This document shows, one piece after another, positions 1 to 11,700 of a DNA stretch of 64,000 bases. The DNA is taken from the NCBI GenBank assembly GCA_904066235.2, contig CAJFCV020000005.1, positions 5,885,501-5,949,500 of the forward strand, in the 5' to 3' direction. Positions within the stretch are counted from its first letter, which is position 1; each line of letters begins with the position of its first letter. The translations under genes were made by a program, and so were the position numbers. The DNA is from Bursaphelenchus xylophilus. Its lineage: Eukaryota; Nematoda; Chromadorea; Rhabditida; Aphelenchoididae. A model generated the notes under the pieces. That model saw only the letters and a program-made list of their open reading frames with translations. It had not been told where the DNA came from and did not search any database.

Positions 1-701
1 CCAAAATAACATTCCGTTCTTTGTCATTACTCTTATCTTCTTGAACTGTTATTTAGTTGTTTTTTTTGGGTCAACAAAAAGCAATTGCTCTCCAAATTTC
101 CCCAACCTTCTCAGGGCATCCCTCTTTCACCGCAGGCCATGCCATCTAGAAAGGGTTTCCTTAGATCTTTTTATAATCCCATAGTTAGGGCCGAAATGCA
201 ACTCACCTTTTTTCTTTTTTTAAAAAGATGTAAATTAATTAAAACCCCCAAGCCAAAGTACAAAAAACATTTCCCCCAGCTGTTTTTGAATTAATAGTTA
301 ATTATCAGTTATTTACTTGTCTCGAAATAACACATAACTCTGTGTTTGTTTTTTTGTTTATATTTTTTCTCACATGCCCCCAGGTTTCGAAATCTTCTTC
401 CTTAAACTCGAGTATCATTCAAAATTACGTAACGATGACTTACTTATTTCGAAATCGGATGCTTTATTTTAAAAAAAATTGCTGCGTATTTGATTGTACA
501 TTCTCTTGGGCAATTTATTCCACATTTTCTGGCATCAAGAGCCGTTCTTTCGGTGGTTTGAAGATTGGGTGGATGTGTTTGCGGAGGTCATTTGCCATTT
601 AAAAACGGGGATATATTAGGCGTCCTTTTTGTCCTTCTTTTTTTATTTCCAATTTTTATTTTTTCTGTGTCGGTCTAATAAAGCTGAATTTTTCGTTTTA
701 G
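1..701. other. No confident gene; upstream part of BAHD1-like locus
   Basis: This AT-rich stretch precedes the first recognisable exon of the BAH-domain gene. It probably contains intron and 5' exon sequence of that gene, because the exon beginning at 702 follows a good TTTTAG acceptor and reads in frame with no initiator ATG. Pyrimidine tracts ending in CAG/TAG occur near 380 and 700. Short open frames here show no recognisable protein similarity and low-complexity composition. Confidence 0.4.
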
Positions 702-2338
702 GACTCAGATTTAACCCCGCCAATCTTGGAAAGAGAGCATCCAATCTTCGACGATCAACTTCCCCTTTTACCAGACACTTCAGAACTTCTGGACACTGAA
801 TTAGAACCCCCAAAATTAGAGCCGGTCAATTACTTAGAGCCCATTTCTCTGAAACCGGGAACATCTCAGCCTTCCAACATTCCTGTCGTTCTTGAACCCG
901 TGCTGGACACTCCTTTGTTGAAGCCCCAACCTCTTGAATCGGAGATTTTCCCAAGTCGCCTATTGCCTCAGGCGTATTGTCCTGAGAAGTCTGACGATTT
1001 TGCGGAGATTCTAAAACCAGAATCCGATCAGGCAGTATTGATGGAAATAAGGATGGACAATCAGGAAAACGCACCAGAATTATCACGAGAAGATTCCTTA
1101 ATGGAAATGCCCATCCTCGAAGACGCCAGTAACACGTCTTCATCTCGTGACTTCAACGAAATGTCTCTAGAGAAAGATGTGGCATTATCTCCATCTACAG
1201 TGGAACTCGATGCTGATGCTTCATCATCGACCATCACTTCAGAATTTACAGAAATCCCAACGCTTTGTGACGTCACCAAAGAGAACAAGGAAATCGAAAT
1301 GAGTAATATCACAACAGTTGAGAAATTGAATGAGTCGTCTTCAAGTGGCGTAAGTAGTGCGGACTCATCTCTCTGGAACGATTCGGCCACCTCAACCGGG
1401 ATGATGCCTGAAGTGAAGCCCCTCACTTCTGTCCACAATATTGCCGAGAATGTGAGCCAAAGAAGGCAAAGGAATGGAGTCTCCAAGAAGAAGGGAAGAG
1501 CCACTCAAATCAGAAAACGCAGACAGATCCCCTCCTTTAGCTCCAATTGGAGACCTCTCGATGAAGGGTACTTATGTGATCTGAGGCTGCCCACGGAACT
1601 ACAGTCCAAAAAACGGATTTGTTATACGGCCATCAGACACATGAAGGAGCGCGATGAAGTCATCAGAATCCGGGATTGTGTCCGAGTCTGTTCTTCGGAA
1701 GGCTTGGAAAATATTGGAAAGATCTTCCGACTGTTCTTTGATGAGGATTCGGGTAATATTTGCGCTGAAGTGATGTGGTATTACACCCAGTCTCAGATCC
1801 CCGAGGATATTTCCGTAATGGAAAACGAACTATTGGCCTCTAAACATATAGATGTGATCAATGTGGACAGTATTGAAGAGCATGCCTTTGTTCTTTCGTA
1901 TAGCGAGTACTGCCGGTAAGACATGTTTGCACAACTGGGCTTTCGTTGTGACGTCAATCGTATCACGGTTGTTTTGTTTACGTCACTTACGATGACTTTT
2001 TTAGATTCATCGCCGAAACCAGAATCGATGAAATGCCACCATCCCGACGCCCTTTGGAGAGTCGCGAAATCTGGCCTCGAGGAGAAGAAGAATACCAAAG
2101 GAGGATCAGATTACCGCATGAGGATACGCCCATGGACCTGGTAGGTGTTTACAAACACAAGTTGGCTTTAAATTATATGATATTGGCTGTGAATCAGCAT
2201 CCTTGTTAATTTAACTATTTTTAGATTTATTTCTGCCGGAACGTATACAGTCTGAAAACGAGAAAGTTGTGTTTCTCCATACTCTCTCGTCGTTCGTCTC
2301 TGAAAACAAACCGACGTCTCAGTAAGGGTCATCGCTAG
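702..2338 (+). CDS. BAH-domain chromatin protein, BAHD1-like (5' exon missing)
   Basis: Three exons are inferred: 702-1915, 2005-2140 and 2225-2338 (TAG). The first ~300 residues are acidic, Ser/Pro/Glu-rich and probably disordered, followed by a basic patch (KKKGRATQIRKRRQ). The last ~170 residues resemble the bromo-adjacent homology domain of vertebrate BAHD1: a basic start, an acidic-aromatic strand (AEVMWYYTQSQIPED), NELLASKH, then HAFVLSYSEYCRF and a final IYFCRNVYS segment, matching the order of the BAHD1 C-terminus. BAH domains of this type bind modified histone tails, and BAHD1 drives heterochromatin silencing in the nucleus; that role here is inference. The exon at 702 opens in phase after a TTTTAG acceptor without an ATG, so the true start lies upstream. 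Intron 2 uses a GTAGGT donor. The domain assignment is fairly secure and orthology less so. Confidence 0.75.
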
Positions 2339-2471
2339 TAAAATAGTAGTAGCTGAACATATTATACATTCCTGCCCCTCTCTTATCAGTGAATAGACAT
2401 GTCTGATAGGCTCATTCTTTTTAATTTATCACTTCATTGTTATGGGTAATGTAAAAAAACTTGTTAAAAAT

Positions 2472-2477
2472 AATAAA
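2472..2477 (+). terminator. Polyadenylation signal AATAAA
   Basis: AATAAA lies about 135 nt after the BAHD1-like stop codon and just before the stop codon of the oppositely oriented FAR-like gene, so the two 3' ends nearly touch. Confidence 0.5.
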
Positions 2478-2499
2478 TGTTATATTGTATATACAGTAA

Positions 2500-3144
2500 T
2501 CACTTCATCTTGGCAAAGTCCTTGAATTTTTTACCTGAAAAATAAAATATAAATGCTCACTCAAAGGGATTCAAGAAACGGCACAAAATACAAAGATAAG
2601 AAGATAAGTGGTACTGAATGCTATGCTTACTGTTCAGAGTATTGAAAATCTTTGGGTACACCACCTGAACGCCCGTTCTTTCCGATTCTGATAGCAAATT
2701 CCATCGTCCCAAATACTTTTGGGAGAGACCTTTCAATTCTTTATCATCACTTTCGTAGAGATCGTTGAACAACTAAAATCTTTTTTTAATACATTGCTGT
2801 AAATGTAGAAAACAAAGGTAGTGTGTGAAATCATGGTTACGTCATTCAAGAAATCCCGGGCTGGTTGATTCAATTTACTCGTTTTTTCGTTGATCAGTTG
2901 ATAACTTGTCATCAATTTGACCGCCAATTCCGGATCTTCCACATTCTCAGAGTTAACGAACTTTTCTTCTTCTTCTGAAGTCAGACTATCCATTAAGTTT
3001 TCCAATTCATCAGGTAGAAGATCTACAAGGTCCTATCATCAGGCTGGCAATCAAAGAATTACCTTTGAGTTCTATTTCCTCCTGAATACTTAGTGATATA
3101 CAATTTATCTTTAAAGTTAGGAAAAGAAGAAAAATACGGGACAT
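2500..3144 (-). CDS. Secreted fatty-acid/retinol-binding (FAR-like) protein, divergent
   Basis: The start ATG at 3144 opens a signal peptide (MSRIFLLFLTLKINCISLS). Exons joined through short introns then give DLVDLLPDELENLMDSLT, a run of amphipathic helices (NEKTSKLNQPARDFLND, LFNDLYESDDKELKGL), the segment LLSESERTGVQVVYPKIF and a last exon ending KKFKDFAKMK. The order signal peptide, Leu-Pro-x-Glu start, Lys/Glu-rich helices, then a ...LS.E....L...FP.(I/L)F... motif and a short C-terminal helix matches the nematode FAR family (Gp-FAR-1, PF05823), all-helical secreted carriers of fatty acids and retinoids. Identity to FARs recalled from knowledge is low, and an alternative is another small helical secreted nematode protein. 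It converges with the BAHD1-like gene. Confidence 0.55.
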
Positions 3145-4117
3145 TGAGAGCAGAGTAAATAAAAATGAGAAGGTAAAAATAACCCCGGGGAAGGACAGGT
3201 TTTAAAATTGGGCGCCCATTTAATTATTGTACAGTTTCGGTAAGAAATCAATTGTTTTTTGTGCGGTTACTGTGTTTGCAAATGTTGTTTTGTTTTCACG
3301 ATGACTATTTCTTATGACATGTTTAGATGTTTAGCAAAAGATTGTTTTAAGTTTAGTTTATGTAATCCAGCGCGCCTGTGAAATTCCACTCGAACAGTCA
3401 TTTTAGAAGCGGAATCAGAAGTAGCCGGCTTCGACGAGCTGTTGATGGTTCCCTTTTTTGGTGTCGTGTCGTTTCTGTATTCAAGTTACAGTGGAACGAG
3501 GTCGTTTATTCCGAAAAAAATTTCCGAGCATCATTTTCCGGTTTTTGTTTTGCCGATGTAAGCGCCGAGCGTCATTCGGAAGGCTTCTGAATCCGCCATG
3601 AACTCTGTGGGATCGGTAGCGGCATGCAATGTAGAAGAGCGCAACGCTTTCCGGATGCCCTGACCTCTTCGGAAGGCGATTACGAAAAGAAATGTGTGGT
3701 ACGAAGCCGTCAAAGAGAGCGTAGCCGGCAACTCAGATAGGATGTGATGGATGAGAGACGGAAGAGAAGACGAGGAAATCATTAAAGAATATTATAAATA
3801 GAAATGGGAGAATCAGAGCCTTCGTTGAGAGTACAGAGATGAAAACTCCAGAGAAATACGCGGAGATTCTCAAACCAGGGGAAACAGCGGAAGGCTGAGG
3901 GGTCAGAGCGACGCCGTTCTTCTCCGCCTCCGGCGCTGCCCTCCAATCCTTCTGAATCCACAACACGGATGAACGATGCCGCCCCGAAATCTGGGTGACC
4001 GACTTTCTCTTTCTGCTTCTCCAGCTTTCACTTTCCACGCTTTCCGCAAAACAATCCATCGCCGCTCCAGATTTTCACTTTCACACCGAATATTTCACCT
4101 TCCGTTCGCTCGGTGAC
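3145..4117. other. Intergenic region between FAR-like and bZIP genes
   Basis: This is the divergent upstream region shared by the FAR-like gene (-) and the bZIP gene (+), and it should hold both promoters. Open frames on both strands at 3380-4060 have no recognisable domains and read as chance frames in the GC-richer 3' half. The stretch just before 4118 is probably 5' UTR. No tRNA, repeat or transposon end was seen. Confidence 0.4.
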
Positions 4118-5014
4118 ATGACCTCATCGTTGGCTCACTCAGCTCAACGCCTTCTCGAGCAGGTAATTATCTGATACCATTTTTATGTCTTGATTTGTCT
4201 ATCAATCATTATATTTTTTCAGCCTCTACTTCCTCTTGATCTCAGCTATTCAACCCTTTATGGAATCTACACTGGTGCCAACACATTCAATCCCTCCGCT
4301 CTACAGTATCCTGCAACAACCACACTCCCCATAAAAATAGATCCTCAAGATGTAGAGAATAAGATGCCGTTCTTATCAGATTACCCTCTAAATACAAGTT
4401 CAGGTGCCTCCCTCGGTCTTCTCGATTGTTCAACAACAATATTACAGTCCAAATTAGATAATCATCTAGCTTCGAATGCTTCGGACAGTGATGGTTGTCT
4501 CTCTTCGACTTCATATTGCAGTAATAAGAGTAAAAGCGGAGGTGAGAAAAGAAAAAAGGAGCTGATCAGAGACCAGGCCTATTGGGAAAGAAGACGGAAG
4601 AATAACGATGCGGCCAAGAGAAGTCGAGACTCCAGGCGAAAAAAGGTGAGTCTTCTACGATAAGACATGTGTTTTATTCAAGTAGAGTACATTGGAAAGA
4701 AAGAGGTGGAATTTAAATAATGTATGATTACAAATGGCTGAGAATACATACAAGCAAAGTTATCTCTGTTCTTTTATGAAGAATTTTTTAAGCAAGGATG
4801 ACCTTTAGACTTTTACTTACAGGAAGATGAGGTGGCCGTTAGAGCAGCTCTCCTTGAACAAGAAAATCTCAGACTTCGGTTTGAAGTAGAGCGATTAAAG
4901 ACGGAAATAGAACGACATCGAGTCGTCGCCCTGAATTCCAAGATCCTGATCAACCCGAGTTTCGAATCGTTGGCAAGGATAGAATGGGACCGAGCCCAGA
5001 CATTGACACTGTAG
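4118..5014 (+). CDS. PAR-type bZIP transcription factor (CES-2/ATF-2/HLF family)
   Basis: Three exons, 4118-4162, 4223-4645 and 4823-5014, join in phase to give 220 residues. The N-terminal ~120 residues are Ser/Leu-rich. A proline-and-acidic-type extended basic region follows: DQAYWERRRKNNDAAKRSRD then SRRKK, with the NxxAAxxSR signature, and continues across the intron into EDEVAVRAALLEQENLRLR and a leucine zipper (heptads L-E-N-L-R-L...VERLKTEIERH). The YWERRRKNN extension before the basic region and the VAVRAALLEQEN junction are typical of PAR bZIPs and of nematode CES-2 and ATF-2. These bind palindromic TTAYRTAA-type sites; CES-2 controls a cell-death specification choice in C. elegans. 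The intron falls exactly between basic region and zipper. Which nematode paralog it is cannot be settled. Confidence 0.88.
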
Positions 5015-5214
5015 ATCAAAGACTAAAACGAATCAAAGAAAGGCCCGGCCAAAGAGAGAATGGGTCTCCTCATCGCAGCTTAGACGGTCTATCACTTCCC
5101 CGATCCACCCCATCCAGTCCATCCAATCCAATCCTCAGCCGGTCCCTTCAGGCTCCATTCTCCTGATCCTTGTTCTAGTCTCTTTCGTCGCTTTAATCCA
5201 ACGTTTTCTAATCT

Positions 5215-5220
5215 AATAAA
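5215..5220 (+). terminator. Polyadenylation signal AATAAA
   Basis: AATAAA about 200 nt after the bZIP stop codon, in an AT-rich stretch; a plausible 3' end signal for that gene. Confidence 0.5.
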
Positions 5221-5366
5221 ATTGTAAATAACGACGACGGATAAGATTTATCACCGACCCTTGACCATAAAATCACAGGACCCGGAGATCTCGTCAGTTG
5301 GTCCAAAAAAGCCTTTCTTTTCGCTTCTTTTTATCTTGTTCTGTTTTATTTTAATCCCAGGCACAA

Positions 5367-6296
5367 ATGAATCGCTGCTGTCTTTTATTACTGCTGTTGA
5401 TTGGGGCGGTAATTGGATGCAAGCAAGGTGGCCGTAGTTACAGTAATAATGAGGAATGGGTAGGTTGAAAAAATTGTAACGACAATTCTTGCATAGACTG
5501 AGAGAAATGCCTTTATTATGAGATGTACAATCAGAGATAACGGCTCCTGGAAGACAGAAGTGGTCGCCTGTCTCTCGCCGACGGGCGCCAGGATCCCCTT
5601 AGGCGGTAAGATTATTGATGACAACAGTGAATGGAGTTGCGCAACCAATGAACAGGGGAACGTCGCCCTAAGTCAGGGTCCCAATCCTCATGCAAAATGC
5701 GGAACTCATGCAGTTGGTAAGTCGCATCCTCGATAAGCAACATATGTCAGGAAGCCGATGGCAAGAGAAGTCTTTCGAATTGGAATGCCGTCCTGGAGGG
5801 GTCCGTGAACTGAAAGCTTGTGTCACCGAAGACGGACAAAGGATCCCCGTGAATGGCACTAAACAAGTCGGAGGATTTACTCTGGTCTGTCAACAATATC
5901 ACAATGGAACTGTTGTTTTCCATGGATCAAAGTCTGTGAAGGCACCTCAGAACTTTAGCCAAGATCATGCCACTAAATGTATCGACGAACAGAGTGGCCA
6001 GAGAAGTGTGGGAGAACATTGGATCGAGAATCATCGCTTCAACAAGACCTGCAAACCCAATGGTGCTGTGGAAGTTGTGAACTGCATCTCTAAGGACGGA
6101 ACCGTGATCCCTTTGAATGGCCAAGTCATCAGAAACAAGACCAAATACAGGTAACAAAGGACAGTTTTATAGGACACTTATTACACGTTACGAGTACATA
6201 TATCACGCGGGTTGGTTACGCCACTGTGTTTTCAGTTGTGAGATGACTTCCCAAGGCACAATCAGATTCGCATCGGGACCCATCGAAGGCCAATAA
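5367..6296 (+). CDS. Secreted cysteine-rich repeat protein, function unknown
   Basis: Four exons (5367-5459, 5497-5716, 5751-6150, 6236-6296) join in phase to about 257 residues. It starts with a signal peptide (MNRCCLLLLLLIGAVIGC). The mature part has three similar units, each with a pattern like W..(K/N)-F-x-(L/K)-x-C-x(2)-(G/N)-G-x-x-E-x-x-x-C-x-x-(D/E)-G-x-x-I-P-x-(N/G)-G, followed by a single Cys: examples are ACVTEDGQRIPVNGT and NCISKDGTVIPLNGQ. Regular cysteine spacing points to disulfide-bonded extracellular modules. I recognise the style from nematode secreted multi-Cys proteins but cannot name a family or function. The first intron is only 37 nt. The stop lies 13 nt from the stop of the CUB gene on the other strand. 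Confidence 0.7.
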
Positions 6297-6309
6297 TCAC
6301 ATAATATGT

Positions 6310-7396
6310 TCAAGTAGATACATAAGTAATGCTGTAACCAAGATCCGGTCGATCTAAATCCGAAGTAAACTTGAGGGTTAGATCCTCCTCATTAAACACG
6401 TATGTAGTTCCAGCTGCGATATACCCAGAGAGCCTGAAAGAAGATTTTGTGCATGTCTTGCTGTTGTAGTTTTCCTTTTTAAAGTTTGTTTCTTAAAAAG
6501 TAATGCACAAATAATTACTTTTCCGTCTCATTCCCATGGTAAATGTACAAGATGTCAGCATTCTCTTCGGTTTTGAAGAAATTGAATGTCAGAGTGATAT
6601 TGCAAGCGGGGGAAGGAAGATAATACACACAACAAGCTTGATTTGGATATAGATCTGGCCAATTGGGAGAGATTATAACTCCGAATGGGTCGGTCAAATT
6701 TTGGGTGACATGGGGACAATCCTCAAGAACTGGGAAGGTTGATTCATTTCCTGCAATCATAGAACAACATTTCTAATCAGGGATTAAATGTTCATTTGCG
6801 TCATAGTGGGCCTTAAAACTTACTAGAGATGACTCGGTACTGTGCATAATATCCTTGAAAGTTGCGGTCTAAATCAGATTTGAATCTGATTGTCATCGTG
6901 CTGGTCAGATTTGTTTTGAATACATCTCGGACTTCTCCACTTAATCTGCAAGAATTTACGGATAATTTAATGGCTGTTAAAATGATTACAATTTGATTTT
7001 AATAATAATTTTTTCATGATAGAAGGAATGCAATTGCTTTTTTAACAACAGAAATAGTTTCCGGTCAGTGTAACCAGTTATTTATATCGCCAAGCGTATT
7101 CTTGTAACCTACTTTGCGATCAGTGTCTTGTTCTCACCTTCTCCATCATATAGGAACACATAATCAGCATTGTCTTCGGTGTCGAATACATAGAATATTA
7201 ATTGGATAATATCGTCCTCATTCTCGGCTCTGATTACATGATAGCATTCTATAGAATTGGGATATTTATCAGGGAACAGAGGACTTGAAATAAGACCAAT
7301 GGTGGCATTGTTGATATATTGGGTGGAACAATCCTTCGCCACCGCAAAGGGCAGCCACACAATCAACAAGAGCGAAAACTGAATACTCGGGTGCAT
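6310..7396 (-). CDS. Secreted protein with two CUB domains
   Basis: The start at 7396 begins a signal peptide (MHPSIQFSLLLIVWLPFAVA). Two CUB domains follow. CUB1 has C-x-x-x-Y-I-N-N-A-T...GLISSPLFPDKYPNSIEC and DTEDNADYVFLYDG, ending in RFKSDLDRNFQGYYAQY. CUB2 has DCPHVTQNLTDPFGVIISPN, KTEENADILYIYHG and TSDLDRPDLGYSITYVST-stop. The signatures P-x-Y-P-N-x-x-x-C, D-x-(L/V)-x-(I/L)-Y-(D/H)-G and F-x-S-D-x-x-R...GY are classic CUB features. Several introns interrupt it (around 6770-6830, 6950-7110). No protease or other domain is attached, so this is a CUB-only secreted or matrix protein of unknown partner, a type common in nematodes. Confidence 0.8.
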
Positions 7397-7631
7397 CGCT
7401 CCTCGAACATGATATCAGAATAAAAGGGTCCCCATTACCCTTATCAATGGACCCTTCAGAATTCCATTTCAAGGAACGTCTCGCCTCTAATCCTCGAAAC
7501 AATGTGAGTAATGAAGAAACACAACTATCCGTTTCCGCGAAAACAACAAATCAGAGAGCAGAGTACGGTAATCTCAGACGGTTTAATTATTCAACAACAA
7601 AAAATCAACAAAAAAAGGGTAAAAATTGTTG

Positions 7632-8337
7632 TTACTCTTGGGTGAGTGCCTTCTTCTCTTTGGCCGAGAAATCGAATTCATATTCGTAGCCAGCTTCCTT
7701 CAGTTTCTTCAACGCTGAACGCAAACTTATGGCAATTTTTATCTAAAAAGTATTCCTTAAACATCCGTGAGGCACGCCCTATCAGAGTCTAAAAATATTT
7801 TCCCTCAAATTCTGAAAAACAAAAACATTTTAACTATCTGATGTGTCATACAAACCGTAGCCACCTACGTTTTCCAACTTTGTTTCGTCGTTTGTTCTTT
7901 CACGAGCATTGTGAAGAGCCTCGTGCTTTCTGTTCTTCTCGAATCCTTCATGGTATGCAAAGGTAGGTCCTGACTTTATAACATTTGGTACCCGATCTTT
8001 GATAACCGAACATCTGACTCTCTTATCATACATTAAGTAGTTATCCATCGCTTCTGATGCCAACCTCGCAACCTCCTTATCATCGAAAAGGATGTAAGCC
8101 TTGTTCTTGAAAAGCCCCTAGAAAAAACAAACATTGTTCATCAAATAACGTCACGGATTTCTAAACGTTGAAGTAATCAAAATCAAGAACCCTTACCCTC
8201 TTCGATTTGGGAACTCTGACTCTGACAACACGACCAAATTGAGAAAAATATCCAAATAATTCTTTTTCGAAGAACCCATAGGGGATGTGATTTAGCCTAA
8301 TGCAACAATTCTTCAAGTCTGCTGTCGTCTCTGGCAT
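7632..8337 (-). CDS. RRM nucleolar RNA-binding protein, NIFK homolog
   Basis: Exon 1 is 8197-8337 and exon 2 starts at 8117; a third exon at 7632-7742 completes the C-terminus. Residues ~10-85 form an RNA-recognition motif: CIRLNHIPYGFFEKELFGYF (RNP2-like start), FGRVVRVRVPKSKR, then NKAYILFDDKEVARLASEAM. The block FSQFG-RV-R-R-x-x-SKR followed by NNYLM-type residues closely parallels human NIFK, a pre-rRNA processing factor that binds the Ki-67 FHA domain. The last exon (IAISLRSALKKLKEAGYEY) matches the conserved C-terminal L..LK..G.(D/E)Y(D/E)F tail of this family. Reaching it needs a GTAGGT donor near 7863 that is in phase; without it the frame stops at 7830. Likely nucleolar and essential for ribosome biogenesis. 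Confidence 0.75.
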
Positions 8338-8791
8338 GATTGAAACGAAATACGTAGATAGATCTACAATCAAAAATAAAATAACACGCAAATATTCTAC
8401 ACCAACAAATTTATTTTATCCTCGAATAAAAATAAAAAAAACTTAGACTGGGCGCTAGTCGCACTTTTGCAGGCTGGGTGGAAAACTTATACGATCAAAA
8501 TTGTCCCTTAAAAACTTGTTAGTCGATTATCTCGGCTTCTAGGTGGAGATAGCGGTTTCCAGATTCGATATCCCCATTCCGCCGCCTCTATTGCCGTAAC
8601 AGTCGTTTTTAAAAATTAATCAGTGATTTAAGTGACTCGTAATTGAGAACCCTAATGAAAGTGGATCATGCCATTTTTTCAAAATTCTTATTTATTCACT
8701 CTTATTTGATAATGTAGAACTAAATTGACTAATCTATTATAATATAAACAATTCCGTATTGCTGTTATTGAATTGGAGATCTTGCAAAGAC

Positions 8792-11700
8792 TTAGAAATA
8801 CACCGTAAGGACAAAGATTATACAAACAAAACAGTAATCGATGAAGATCTGTTTCCCCGTATTAGTTGTCTGATCGATCAAGACCTTATGAACGACGTCA
8901 GACCTTGTGTAATTCCCGGTCCCTTTCACAAAATTGGTGATCATCTGAAGGGCCGGACCGGGTCGATCACTCACGAAATGACCGGCCCCTTTAACTGTGA
9001 GAACGTCAATGGAGATATGGTTGTGTTTACTGAGTTCTTTCTTATATTTTTGAATATACCCGGCTACTTGATTCCTGAATCCCCAAGCAGATCTTTTTTC
9101 GGCTTTGAATCCGTTTTTATGGGCGACGTTGTCCATATGCCATGACACACCAATGAAGTTGCACACGGTATCCCTAAAGGATATTATTTACGATAATTTT
9201 GAACTTACACGTCCCCATTAAAGAAAAGCATCCGGAAGTTCTTTGGTAACTAAAACAGTATAAAAAATCAGTACTTCAACTATATCCCCGGACATAAATT
9301 TTTCGACCACTCATATCTTAAGTGATTGTAACTCAATCTCTTTAAAACTTGGCAGGTATACTAGTCATGGCGGGCAGAATTTGCCACGTAAAATTGTATT
9401 TCGTATCTCTTTAAGTGAGTTATGCAAACTTGCCAAAAATTGGTGGACAAAATTTTCTGATCACCTAAAATAACTAAAGAGCTACAAGTACGGTGAGTAT
9501 ATCCATAATACCAAATTAGGAGTGTGTCCTCAAGCAATTAGTATTCTCGCAGCGCTCTTTTTCGGGTTGAAATCATGCCCTAAACGACAACAACTACTAT
9601 TTTGTTTTTTATTAAGTCTGGCTGAAAATTCTCTACAGTACTCTTTAATACATACTCGAGAACGTAGCTGTTATTATTCACTTACGCGCTTGCTACCGGG
9701 AGTTTTTTTTTAATTTCCCAATTGTATAATATTATTTTGGGACTCTTTGCTTCTGACGTGAGAGGCTAACAAGGTGGAATAATCACTTTTAATATAAATA
9801 CTTGTCACGTATGAGACGGATAGTACGCTTCAACCTATGCCAAAAAATAAAAATTTTTTCCGAGCTTGAAACACTCAGATCGATGCTCTGCCGGTGTGAT
9901 GGATAGAAGTTGACTGTATGTGATCAATTAAAAAATGCGATGCGCTTTTTATCCCTTTATCCCACCACTAGCAGTCGTATACTAATGTAAGAAAAATAAT
10001 GAGTAGAACACAAAATACTTTGCGACGTATATATGTTACTATTGTCCGATTTTTTGCCATAAATAAATTCGTCTACGTCTGTGCTATACCATACCAATAG
10101 TTTTAGCCCCGTAGCAAACATTTGTCGGCAGTTGCGAATGATTACTTAGTGATCAGAAAGTTTAGTTTCCCATCTTTTTGAAAATGTTCAGAAAACTTAA
10201 AGTGCAAAGATAAAAAATCCATTTTACCAAATGTTTTGCTGCTCCTTAAATTTGGAGCAAGTAGATCAACTAACAACCGAAATAGAAGGTGGTCAGAAAT
10301 AATGTCCGGAAGTATACCTTTTTCCTAAACTTGATTAATTTATCGATGATACCCTTGAAAAGATCAAATGTGTCTCTGTAGGTGGGTCTATAGTCATCCG
10401 TAATGTCATCGCTGCAATCTTATATTATAAAATTATTTTAAACGTACTTGCAAGTTTCCCATTCCGTCTCCCGGTTTCTCATCCACTCATCAGACACATG
10501 TAAGGCCATTTGAACCTTTCTTTTGTTCATATAAACCTTCATGGCATCCTCGTTCCAACAAGGAAATCCCATTTGATTATCAGTTGTGTCATAATTTATA
10601 AAGTTCTAAGGAAACTTGCTAAACTAACAGATCTTACCGTGAAAAGTAACGAGTTTTGTTTGAGAGACCTCCTACTCGACCTGATCTGTCCCGCTTTGTA
10701 ACAATCGAGGTAATAGTTGTATTCATTTTGGCTGAAAGAGACATTTTATTTTCTTTAATGCTCACTTTTCCGGCATGTTGAGAACGTCGATGAATTCTTT
10801 GCCACATTGATCCAAGGCCCAGATTTGAGTAGAATTTTCGCGAATATGGGCATGGAAATTGCATTCCTCGATGTGCTCCAACCCGGGGCAACATGTGTGT
10901 TTTATATTGGACCATTCTCTGAAATCATCGTTTATGACGTCATAAGTTCAAGCGTACAGTCAGGGCGTGGGCTACGCCCCTCTATATTGATCCGCGGATC
11001 GCAATCACAATCCGCGTCGACAGCGCCGGATAAAGATCAGTCGAGTGATCGGGCTCGTTGCCAGTCGGCAGCGAGTGCCGCACCTCTCTTTTCTAACCTT
11101 TATACCTTTAATCATAGGTCTAACAGTAGCCCTTTTACTTTTAGTATTTATATAAATTGGCAGTAATAAATAATTATTATAATCAACCCTCCACGGAATT
11201 ATTTCTGCACTTACCGTACCCCAATAGCTCCATGATAAACATGCCAGTGGATCAGGGAATTGGTCAGGTTCTGGGAATTCAGATATCCATTTCCAATGGC
11301 CAAGCCCTAAGTAAGGCAATTAATTATAGCTGGGCACTTTACTCACTTGGAACTTGGGATTTGGGAAACGATCTTCGCTGATCGCCTCAAGAACAAGCTC
11401 CGTCAAGGTAGGAATATAAATTCCCGCATATGATTCCCCAGTCAAGAACCATCTCCTATGCCTATATCTCGGCTGAACTCTCGAAAAAAAGTCGACCAAC
11501 GCATGAAAGTTGAGGTCTGATAATACGGGTTACTAATCTAACAAGTCTTACCGGCTGTCTCGTCATCCCCTATGCTATATTTTAACGGATCTCCAACCTC
11601 GTAAGAGAAGCCAACGCCGATTGGAGATTCAAGAAATAAAATATTAAATTCCCGATTCCAGGCAAAGATGTTCTCCACCAAATTATTTCCATCTTTTGTG

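Noticed and set aside
1061..1504. 147-codon minus-strand frame
   Set aside because: It lies opposite the BAHD1-like coding exon, whose frame has a matching domain.
7579..7600. GGTTTAATTATTCAACAAC resembling the start of an SL1 spliced leader
   Set aside because: It differs from SL1 after the first nine bases and lacks the following donor and Sm-site context.
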